From assembly GCA_028386065.3 (NCBI GenBank), contig JAKUCV010005510.1:1-64000 (forward strand): 64,000 nucleotides of DNA, given 5' to 3'. The DNA comes from Turnera subulata. Taxonomy: Eukaryota > Streptophyta > Magnoliopsida > Malpighiales > Passifloraceae. The notes under the pieces are model-generated. The model worked only from the letters and a program-made list of their open reading frames with translations, was not told where the DNA came from and ran no database searches. How positions within the stretch are numbered: position 1 is the stretch's first letter; each line of letters starts with the position of its first letter. A program made the translations under genes and the position numbers. Below are positions 11,818-21,366 of this stretch, piece by piece.

Positions 11818-12096
11818 TGTTAGGTACCGAGTAGGTACCAGAGAGATTAGATAGAGAAAGAAAGAAAGAAATGAGAGTTTAGGAGAGAAAGAATTGGAGA
11901 GGACGAGAGAATGGTTCCTTATTATTCATCAATAATACCGAAACGGTTCCCTTGCAACGGTTATATGTACTATCCGTTATGCAGGGACCAATAGTAATGT
12001 GACATGTGTACAAGCCTTAGGGAATTAGTTACAATTCTGTTACAAGCTTGACATGTCGTTCCCTTGTAAGTGACCCGTCATTTGCTAAGCCTAACA
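11818..12096 (-). repeat. 3' LTR of the Reina-like element
   Basis: 279 bp with TG...CA ends and a perfect 7-bp terminal inverted repeat. It contains a small GAAA repeat (about 11859-11872) and looks identical to the partner LTR at 16807. Confidence 0.95.
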
Positions 12097-12203
12097 ACTT
12101 CCCCTCCCTTAAGAACATCCTTGTCCCAAGGATTAAGACATCACAACACGAACTAAGTTTGCAAATGAATTAATTGAAACAAGTGACTCCATCTTCATCT
12201 GCC

Positions 12204-15200
12204 TCAAGCAATTCTGGTTGTGTCAAAATCTGGAAATTGTGCTCGGATGAAAGGAAGGTCCTCCCAAGTTGCATCCTCCGGTGCCAAGTTAGACCATTGA
12301 ACCAGCACTTGAGCTACCATTGCGTTCTTCCTCAGGATCAATTTCCTGCCTAAAATGGCAATAGGTTCAACATTCATCTGACCATCATTGCGCAGGGTTG
12401 GCAGTCTGGTACTAGGTTGTACGCTTGGCTTCAAGCTCCTCTTCAGTAATGAAACATGGAAGACTGGATGTACAAGGGAATCTGCAGGTAGTTCCAGTTT
12501 GTAAGCCACAGCACCAATCTTTTCCAATACCTTAAAAGGGCCATAATACTTGGAGCAGAGTTTTAAACTCTTCCTGACAGCTACTGAGCTCTGTCGATAT
12601 GGCTGCAACTTCAAATAGACCCAATCTCCTATCGCAAACTCTCTCTCTGTTCTGTGTTTATCAGCAAAATGCTTCATTCTATTACAAGCTCTTCTCAGTT
12701 GTTCCTTCAGCAATCCCATGACCTGCTCTCGATTCTTGCCCCAATCTTCCACTGCAGCTACAGGTGAGTTGAAGGGATCAATGGAATGATGTGGTGGAGG
12801 GAAGCCATAAAGGGCTTGAAATGGTGTCATGCCAATAGAGGTATGGAAAGTGGTGTTATACCACCATTCTGCCAAGGGTAACCAGTTCAACCATTGAGTA
12901 GGCCTCTGGAAAATAAAGCATCGCAGATAGGTCTCCAAACACCTGTTCAATCTCTCAGTCTGGCCATCTGTTTGAGGATGNAATGGAAAAGCTGTTTCAG
13001 TCGCTGGTAGGTTGCTTTAATTCCACTGTGGCCACCAACAGAAGAAGAATGCACAGTCTCCACCAGCTTCTTCCTGAGTTGATTATCTGCTCCTATATAG
13101 AGCCTATTCTTGTAACGAAGAACCCCATCTTTAAGTGAGTAATGTGGAAACTGTGGGGAAGCAGCACCATTAGATAATGCCAAGGCTTCCATGATTCTTT
13201 TCACTTCAGTATCATGAGTGTAGCTACTAAGGACCTCAGTGAACCAGGCAGGAATTATGGTTGAAATGGAATTGAGTTGAATTCCTGTAGAAGAAGAGGG
13301 AATCAATGGATGCCGAGAGAGAGCATCTGCTACCTTGTTCTCAACCCCTTTTTTGTACTGAATGCGATAACTCAATCCCATTAGCTTGGTCAACCCTTTC
13401 TTTTGAATAGCAGTATGAATGCGCTGCTCTAATAAAAATTTCAAACTTTCATGATCTGTCTTGATAATAAACTCGCCACACTCCAAATAATGCCTCCAGT
13501 GATCAATGGCCTTTAGAATGGCCAAATATTCCTTCTCATATATGGACAGGCCAGCAATCTTTGGGCCTACAGCCTTGCTTAGATAAGCTAAGGGCCTGCC
13601 ATTCTGCATAAGTACTGCTCCAAAACCAGTGTCACATGCATCTGTTTCCAAGACAAAGGTTTGAGAAAAATCTGGCAGAGCAAGAACAGGTGCTGTTATT
13701 ACAGCTTGCTTGAGTTGTTGAAACGCATTCTCTGCTTCAGGAGTCCAGTGGAAGTTATCCTTCTTGGTCATAGAAGTAAGAGGACTGCTGATCACCCCAT
13801 AATGCTGCACAAACTTCCTGTAATATCCTGTTAAACCGAGAAAAGAACGCAACTCCTTTATTGATTTTGGTAGTGGCCAAGTAGCCATAGCCTCTGTCTT
13901 CTTTGGATCAGTTGCCACTCCTTCTTTAGAAATTATATGACCCAAGTATTCAACACTTCCCTGAGCAAAGGAGCATTTGGATCTTTTGGCAAAAAGTTGG
14001 TGCTCTCGAAGCAACTGGAATACTGTCCTCAAGTGTTTTTCATGTGAGACAAGGTCTGGGCTATATATGAGGATATCATCAAAGAAAACAAGGACAAATT
14101 TCCTAAGGTATGGTTGGAAGATATGGTTCATAAGGGCTTGGAAAGTGGCTGGTGCATTTGTGAGACCAAAGGGCATTACCCGGAATTCAAAATGGCCATG
14201 ATGGGTACGAAAGGCTGTTTTTGGTATATCTTCTATTCGCATTCTGATTTGGTGATAACCAGATCGAAGGTCAATTTTGGAGAAGAATTGTGCACCACCT
14301 AGTTCATCCAACAGGTCATCAACTATTGGAATGGGGAATTTGTTCTTAATTGTCTTATCATTCAGTTGACGGTAATCTATGCACATCCTCCAACTTCCAT
14401 CTTTCTTTTTGACTAGTAAAACAGGTGAGGCAAATGGACTTTGGCTTGGTTGGATGACTGTGGAGGCTAACATTTCAGAGACTTGTTTTTCAATTTCAGT
14501 TTTCTGATCATGGGAATGTCGGTAAGGTCTAAGGTTGATAGGTTCAGTGTTTGGCTGTAGGTTAATTGAGTGATCATGAGTACGAGTAGGAGGAAGGGCA
14601 GTTGGTTCAGCAAACAGATCATGATAATCAGAAAGTAGTTTGGAAATAGAAGAGGGTAAAGGTTCAGATGTTACTTGAGTAGTATTATCCAGTTGTACCA
14701 AGGCAAGCTCTACATCTNTAGTTCATCCAACAGGTCATCAACTATTGGAATGGGGAATTTGTTCTTAATTGTCTTATCATTCAGTTGACGGTAATCTATG
14801 CACATCCTCCAACTTCCATCTTTCTTTTTGACTAGTAAAACAGGTGAGGCAAATGGACTTTGGCTTGGTTGGATGACTGTGGAGGCTAACATTTCAGAGA
14901 CTTGTTTTTCAATTTCAGTTTTCTGATCATGGGAATGTCGGTAAGGTCTAAGGTTGATAGGTTCAGTGTTTGGCTGTAGGTTAATTGAATGATCATGAGT
15001 ACGAGTAGGAGGAAGGGCAGTTGGTTCAGCAAACAGATCATGATAATCAGAAAGTAGTTTGGAAATAGAAGAGGGTAAAGGTTCAGATGTTACTTGAGTA
15101 GTATTATCCAGTTGTACCAAGGCAAGCTCTACATCTTCTCCAATGCGAAAACACTTATGGACAGCTTCCACTGATATCATCTGCAACTCTTGATTTGTGT

Positions 15201-16806
15201 CCATCTTTCCACGAAGTTCTACTACTTCATCATCTTTAGACAATGAAAGCTTCGAATTTTTCCAGTTGAAAGAGACTGGACTGAAAGGTAGTAACCAATC
15301 GACACCAAGGACCATATCGCAGCTACTGAGATCCAATATGCGTAAATCTCCAGAGAAAGTAGTGCCCTGCATTGTCCAAGTGAAATTTCGACAAATGAAA
15401 GTACTCTTCATGTGCTGACCATTAGCTACCATTACTGATAGTGGTGTGGCATGATGCATGGGAACATTCAGCTCCTTGGCTACAGTGCTGCTCAGATAAC
15501 TCAGAGTACTACCACTATCAGCCATTATCAACAATTTTCTACCATTATAATCGCCATCAATCTTCAATACTCCTGCACCATTGGACAATGTATGTAATAT
15601 ACTAGCTTCCTCAGTTGGAGACACAGTAGCTGGCTCTTCAGGCTCAAGAACAGAATCAGCAGAATCCATTAAATCAAAATCATCAATAGGCTCTATATAA
15701 TGCAGCAGGCGAACTCGGCATTGATGGCCAGGAGAATATTTGTCTCCACACTTGAAACACAAGCCAGCTCGTCTACGTTGCTCCATCAAAGATTGTCTCG
15801 ATTGATCAGAAGGCCTGATCATCAATGCTTTTCCAGCATTAGCATGAGCGTCATGATTCTTCCATGGCAAAGCCCGAGAGCTTGAACCCTCCAAACTTGA
15901 CTCCCTTGGACTCGTGACGTAATATGGAGCTCGGGTGGGTGGACGTTGCATAGAACGAAGGGATAACTCTTGGACCTTTGCTTGCTTGAACGCATCTGCT
16001 AGAGTAGTTGGATTAAGGATCTTGACCCAAGGACGCAGATCATCCTTCAACCCAGTCAAGAAGAAAGACAGATACTCCTGTTCTGAGAAAGTAGCATTCA
16101 TATCCAGCAACAAGGAACGCAACGACTCGAACTTTTCTTGGTAGTCAACCACTGTACCCTGTTGCCTTAAGAGCTTAAACTCCTCCATAACATCCAGATA
16201 TTCACTCATCCCAAATCTTGTGCAAAGAGCTATAGAGAACTCAGTCCAAGACATTAACGGCTGCTCAGTTTGGAACCCATGGAACCAGAGGTCAGCTTTG
16301 CCATCCAAGTACATGGTGGCCAATTCTAACTTCCGGTGCTCTGGTATCTTGTAAAGATCAAAATACCTATTACACTTTCTCAACCAACCCCTAGGATTTT
16401 CCCCCGAAAAAGGAAGCAGCTGCAATTTTGGGAATTTAGGGTAAAATTCATCACCAGCAGTACCCCCTTGACCCAAATTTTCTCCAATTTTATTCACAAC
16501 AGGCACAACTCCAATTTTATTCACCACAGGAGTAACAACAACATTTTTACCATCAAAATTGGCTTCAGCAGGAGTAGGGGAAGAAGGTACAGGATTACCA
16601 TTAACATGAGAAGGCCCCGCTTCCGGTAAAGTCGTCGTCGCCGGTGGAGTAGGCAGAATGCCAGGGTTCTCCAAGACAACCACCGCTGGTCGCGACTTCG
16701 GTGGTGGTTCACGAAGAGCAAACGCCGATAAAAACTCCCGGAGAGACTCCATTTGTTGGAGCATTTCAGCCCTGAACTGATCTTGCTGCACCGCAAGTTC
16801 TTTCAT
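12204..16806 (-). pseudogene. gag-pol of the Reina-like element, broken by assembly gaps
   Basis: One frame encodes, in order: gag; a CCHC zinc knuckle ([14 protein letters not shown]); an aspartic protease ([10 protein letters not shown]); reverse transcriptase (active site FFDDILIYS); RNase H ([13 protein letters not shown]); the start of integrase ([14 protein letters not shown]); then, after the N at 12981, the integrase region beginning just before the last catalytic Glu, the GPFKVLEKIGAVAYKL module and a chromodomain-like end (VQWSNL..EDATWEDL). The zinc-binding part and first two Asp of the integrase core are absent, presumably lost in the gap. The RT start is present twice around the N at 14718. 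Apart from these joins the frame is open. Gag looks N-terminally shortened because it begins at the LTR edge. Confidence 0.9.
14300..15136. other. 418-bp false duplication around a single N
   Basis: 14300-14717 and 14719-15136 are both 418 bp and differ by eye at one base (TTGAGTG versus TTGAATG). They are separated only by the N at 14718. This is what results when two overlapping contig ends are joined without merging. Removing one copy gives an uninterrupted protease-RT frame. Confidence 0.9.
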
Positions 16807-17085
16807 TGTTAGGTACCGAGTAGGTACCAGAGAGATTAGATAGAGAAAGAAAGAAAGAAATGAGAGTTTAGGAGAGAAAGAATTGGAGAGGACGAGAGAA
16901 TGGTTCCTTATTATTCATCAATAATACCGAAACGGTTCCCTTGCAACGGTTATATGTACTATCCGTTATGCAGGGACCAATAGTAATGTGACATGTGTAC
17001 AAGCCTTAGGGAATTAGTTACAATTCTGTTACAAGCTTGACATGTCGTTCCCTTGTAAGTGACCCGTCATTTGCTAAGCCTAACA
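16807..17085 (-). repeat. 5' LTR of the Reina-like element
   Basis: Same 279-bp sequence as the other LTR. On the minus strand its last bases (CCTAACA) are followed immediately by ATGAAAGAAC, the gag start, so the usual PBS and leader are missing. Confidence 0.95.
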
Positions 17086-17419
17086 CACCTCCTGCCTTCA
17101 TCTTGTTCAACAACGAAGCTACCAAGGAAAAGAAAAAACACATTTATCGATCCTACTAGTCAAGAGGAACAAAGGGATAAATGGATCAAGAATATCTGAA
17201 TCCTAAGCCATAACAACCTTCCATTCCATTCCCCACATCTAATCTCCAAAACCCTGACAACACACGGACTTTAAACTTAAACACAGTTTACCCACCACAC
17301 AAAAACCCATATATAAATATTCTCTCTTCTGTCTCCCTTTTGTTTCCCAAAAAAAAAAAGAAAAAAGAGTAACGGGCATGATCTCAAGAAACACCCAACA
17401 ACATAGTATTATTACCAAC

Positions 17420-17440
17420 ATGTATCATCTTCAAACCTAA
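17420..17440 (+). promoter_or_regulatory. Six-codon uORF ending 1 nt before the main ATG
   Basis: An upstream ATG opens a six-residue frame (MYHLQT) whose TAA ends one base before the ATG at 17442. If the main frame starts there, initiation must come from leaky scanning or very short-range reinitiation. Otherwise the real start is the in-frame ATG at 17673. Confidence 0.45.
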
Positions 17441-17441
17441 G

Positions 17442-18344
17442 ATGTCACCACACCACCGCCAACAACCGCCGTCTACTCCTCCGCCACACCACCAATTAAC
17501 AAACGCCCACAAACCCACCAGTTTGCCCGAGCTATTATTCACTACTGCCATCTCATTCCTCTGCCTCTTCTCCTCCTCCTGCTCCTCCGCCCCACTCTCT
17601 TCCTGTCCCACCGCCAAACTCCCGTTCCTCTCTTTACCCACCAATCCCCGCCGGTTCCTCAGGATTCCCGTCATGTCCCTCGCCAAGCCCTCCTCCCCCG
17701 ACCACGGCCACCGCCACAGCCGCCACCAATTCGCCACCCCGCAGTGCCTCTCCGACTGGCTCAAGCCCCGCCTCCCGTCCGACTCCTTCGCCGCCTGGGG
17801 CGTCAAGCCCGGGACCAAGAACGTCCACAACCTCTGGCTCGAGCTCGCCGAGGGCGAGACCTCCCTCTTGGCCGATACCACCCCGCCGATCCGCTCCCTC
17901 AACGTCGTCACCGCCAGAATCCTCGGCCCCAACGGCACCGTCCTCGTCGAATCGCGCCAGGAGTTGTCCGACGGCAGCGTCCGGGACCGGTGCAGGCCCT
18001 TGTCGGAGAAGATGAAGCCCGGCGAGAACCCAGAAGAAGCCGCCTTCCGCGCGATCAGGGAAGAGCTTGGATCGGTTCTTATGGATAGTGGGGTTATTCG
18101 AATCGTGCCCGGTTCGTATATGGAGAAGGTGGAGGAGAGGGGTTCGGTGTCGTACCCGGGCTTGCCGGCGAGGTATGTGCTGCACTCGGTGGATGTGGTG
18201 GTGGAGGGGTTGCCGGAGGGGGAGTTCTCGACGGAGGAGGCGGAGGAGTACGGGGATTCGGAGGAGAAGAGGGCGGCGGATAAGGCTGTGTCGGTGAAGA
18301 AGCATTACTGGAAATGGGTTAGTGCCGATTCTGTCGAGTCGTGA
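17442..18344 (+). CDS. Nudix-like domain protein, possibly organelle-targeted
   Basis: This single-exon, 300-residue product is markedly GC-rich compared with its flanks. Residues 1-75 are Ser/Pro/Thr-rich with few acidic residues, resembling a plastid or mitochondrial transit peptide. An internal ATG (Met78) would give a shorter cytosolic form. Residues about 120-295 look like a Nudix fold: the helix PGENPEEAAFRAIREELGS (193-211) matches the Nudix box except that the first Gly is Glu and the RE pair is RA, while the metal-binding EE (207-208) is kept. Nudix enzymes cleave nucleoside diphosphates linked to another moiety. The substrate is unknown and the imperfect box leaves catalysis uncertain. 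The match is by motif only. Confidence 0.75.
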   Translation: MSPHHRQQPPSTPPPHHQLTNAHKPTSLPELLFTTAISFLCLFSSSCSSAPLSSCPTAKLPFLSLPTNPRRFLRIPVMSLAKPSSPDHGHRHSRHQFATPQCLSDWLKPRLPSDSFAAWGVKPGTKNVHNLWLELAEGETSLLADTTPPIRSLNVVTARILGPNGTVLVESRQELSDGSVRDRCRPLSEKMKPGENPEEAAFRAIREELGSVLMDSGVIRIVPGSYMEKVEERGSVSYPGLPARYVLHSVDVVVEGLPEGEFSTEEAEEYGDSEEKRAADKAVSVKKHYWKWVSADSVES

Positions 18345-20724
18345 TATATATTCTTCTTCTTTGATTGATTGATTGATTGATGCCAATCTACAATTTTGCC
18401 AAGGAACGCGATGATGGTTGCTCTGCTGTTTTTTTTGATCATTCTCTGTCGTGTTCATATTTATACCTTTGAGATTTTTAAAAATTAATATACCTTGTTA
18501 CCTTGTATGAGTATGAGGGATTATTACTAATCTGTATACATGTTTTGTAGTAAACATTTACTATTGTTGTGAATATATGTGAAATTTGAACACTTAGAGC
18601 AAAAATAATCACTCTGGTTAAACTGCTGGACACTGGCAAAACTAGACTGAGCTATGTACTTTTGGGTCGGGTGATAATGAGTAGCTTTGGTTATTATTGT
18701 GAATGGCAATGTTACGGCAACAAAATTTTGGGAGCAATATATTTGGTTTGCTGCATAAGGGCTGGATGATTGAGAATCGCTAATTGAGTTTTTGGGGTTG
18801 AGACTGCTGATGGGTTTGTATGGCGAATTTGTTCAGTGTAACTAGCTTTTAAGGGTAGCTATTTATTTTTGCTCATTTGTCTGTACATGATGTATTTTCC
18901 TTTCGGCCAGATTTTTTTGAACCACAAAAATACCAGGACAGATTAATTGTGGTCCAAAAAATTTAAGGGGAGGAAGTATTGCAAATTTTTTGAGGTTCAA
19001 ACGGATGAGTAAGCATTTTCTGGTAACATAACTTATTGGCTATGTATGTGATAGAGCTTCATCCTAAAGCCTCTTTTCCCATCTAGGTTCTCTATGGCTG
19101 GCCAAGGCACAGCTTTGTATTTTATCAAAGGGAGTAATATGATTTACATACCGTTCATACATGCCTCCTTTTTTCCTTTATACATGCCTCCTTTTTTCCA
19201 AGACATGAAGCCATATAATTTTACAAAGAAGTGTCAAAATCAAACAGAAACTGACGAGTTAACTGCAACACCAACGGTTACACATGTAATCAGGCACGCA
19301 TAGTCCACATCCCTACTGTAAATTTGTAGCATAGCTCAAAGTTTTTTTTTTTTTTTGGGTCAAATCATAAAGTTAATATAGCTCAACTGGCCTCTGCCTC
19401 TACCAAACCATGAAACCACCGAGTAGAAGCAGAGTTCTTGCTTCAGTTCTTCCTGGTGGAAAAAAAGGAAATCCTATTGCATTCACAAAGCCATAATATG
19501 ATTTTTTTTTTCCAAAAAAATAAAGTTCCGTAGAACTAGAAACTACTTTTAGCTCTTAAAAGTTGTATACCTTTTGAAATTGGTGGCACCAGATTTTTCG
19601 TTTTCCTTCCTCATTCTGGTCTCTACTTTTTACTTGAACTATTTTTTTGTCCTCACTCTGCATATTTTTACTACCAGATTCAATACCCTGATTTTGGTTT
19701 TGACTACTTGGTCGTTGCAATAAAAAATAAGCTTAAAAAAGTATTCTTCTGTTTACAGTGGAAAAGACTGGGGTGTTCACGTTTTACTTGGCCCTTTGTA
19801 AGAATTTATGATACTCTTGCCTATAAGTACGAGGTTGGTGTGAGGGAATACAGCTAATTTGGTTTAACCACGATGTAATTTTATGCAATTGGTGGCTAAA
19901 TTTGGAAGGAAATGTTCATTAGACTAGTTCCTATTATGAAGCGATAAGCGATGACCTCAGGAACAGGAAAACTATGAACCAGTGACTTTAAACTCGTTGT
20001 TTTCACTGTGCATGGTTAATGAAAGTATATTTGAAGATGACTAATTCCATTCCCTGCAATTGATGAAAGTATGTTCTTGTAGTATATTCAGTTCCACTCT
20101 GATCCAGCCTCCAAAAGGAAATTCATAGGGGATCCATTTCTACACTAACAAGTACTAGAGAAAAAAACTGTATTTGGGAGAATCCAAAAATCTGATGATA
20201 ATTGGGTCCCAAAGTTGTGGCTAGACATCTATGATATTAAAGGTGACAAGTTTGACGTGGAAATTTCTTCCTTAGCAATGGAAGCAAACCAATCTTTCTC
20301 CTTTTGTTTTCCTTTTCATCCTCAGAATCTCATTTCTATGCATCCCTCCCTCTTTCTTTCTGCTTAGCCACATTTAAAGAGCCAAAGGTGAACCCATAAT
20401 CTCTCCTATCCATAATTAAAAAAAAAAAACAAAACAAAGAATCCAATAAAAACTTTTTCTCCACTCTTTAAATACATCACATGCAAAGCAAAACCAAAGT
20501 CAGAATGACAGATACATTAAAGAGAAAAGATTTATATACAGTCCAAGCAAACCTTTTTCATTAGCAGTACTGTAATCCAAACTTCACTCTGATCATGTAC
20601 CATAACTAGTTTACACCACTACTTAAACACCAAAGCTGAGTAATTAACTTAATAAAGCAAGTTCAAAATCAATCAACTTCGCTAAGCGAATATACTAAGT
20701 AGTATCTTGTATCTTTTTATTTCT
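18345..20724. other. Intergenic, no gene seen
   Basis: Starts with the 3' region of the Nudix-like gene, which includes a (TTGA)n tract near 18360-18380. The rest is AT-rich with homopolymer runs (T15 near 19340). The end next to 20725 should hold the 3' UTR of the NHL gene. Confidence 0.5.
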
Positions 20725-21366
20725 TCAGACACTAGTAGAACACTGAGTCCCTTGCTTTGCACTTAGCGGTCCTGTCGGGAGACTGGATCCAAAAGCCACC
20801 AAGGCGATGCAGTTAACGTTAATCCTGTACCTAGAAGAAACCCAAGTTCCGACTTTCCACCTGAGCCGTCCATTCACCTTCAACGTCAGGACCAATTTCC
20901 CGGCGGTCTGGTCTCGCCCGACCTCGTACCCGAAGGAAGAAGCCACAGGCAGACCAGTTCCAATCAAGGATGCAGTTAAGAGGTTGCTGTCTTGATGTCC
21001 TTGGTAGAATGGAGGAAAGGGAGTGTCTACTGTTATCTGCTGACCTTTATAGACAGCATAAACTTGTAACTCGTCGTAGTAAATACCCACCTTTTGGTTT
21101 GGATTCTTGGAGAGAAGGGTGAGTTGGATTGAGGAATTGAGGAGGTTAGGACCTGAAAGGCTGAGTTGGTAGATATCGGCTTCTTTGAGGGTGAAGTCAG
21201 GTTTGGTTGGTCTTAGGATGATCCAGATAATAAGTATAAGCGCGAGTAGGGTAGTGAAACATGCAGAGAAAGCAAAGAAGAGCTTCTTGTAGAGCTTGTG
21301 ATCAACGTTTAATAGTCGTTCTCTTTTGGCGCAGTGTTTTGGAGATTGTATTAGGATTTGAGACAT
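20725..21366 (-). CDS. NDR1/HIN1-like (NHL) LEA_2 membrane protein
   Basis: This single-exon, 213-residue protein has a basic cytosolic N-terminus, one transmembrane segment (about 29-51), and an LEA_2 domain (about 73-180) with the NHL landmarks RPTKPDFTL just after the membrane, KNPNQKVGIYYDEL containing the NPN motif (88-90), and NGRLRWKVGTW. NHL proteins sit in the plasma membrane facing the apoplast and act in pathogen response, senescence and stress; NDR1 is the type member. The C-terminus lacks the usual Cys-Pro ending but keeps Cys186 and Cys209. The start was set at 21366, the only suitable ATG. It appears to be a complete gene. Confidence 0.9.
   Translation of the reverse strand: MSQILIQSPKHCAKRERLLNVDHKLYKKLFFAFSACFTTLLALILIIWIILRPTKPDFTLKEADIYQLSLSGPNLLNSSIQLTLLSKNPNQKVGIYYDELQVYAVYKGQQITVDTPFPPFYQGHQDSNLLTASLIGTGLPVASSFGYEVGRDQTAGKLVLTLKVNGRLRWKVGTWVSSRYRINVNCIALVAFGSSLPTGPLSAKQGTQCSTSV

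Larger units (their letters stand above)
11813..17090 (-). mobile_element. Reina-like Ty3/gypsy chromovirus, full LTR pair with TSD
   Basis: The element occupies 11818-17085 between 5-bp target duplications CACCT (11813-11817 and 17086-17090). Both LTRs are 279 bp, begin TGTTAGG and end CCTAACA, and look identical by eye, so insertion was recent. The gag-pol frame runs on the minus strand. A polypurine tract (AAGGGAGGGGAAGT) abuts the 3' LTR at 12097-12110. No TGG-type primer-binding site follows the 5' LTR: the gag ATG at 16806 is directly adjacent to it. Small size, short LTRs and a C-terminal chromodomain-like motif point to the Reina lineage (inference). Two N positions show that the assembled copy is faulty. 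Confidence 0.93.

Noticed and set aside
14300..15136. Biological tandem duplication in pol
   Set aside because: Equal lengths, near identity and a single N between them point to an unmerged assembly overlap.
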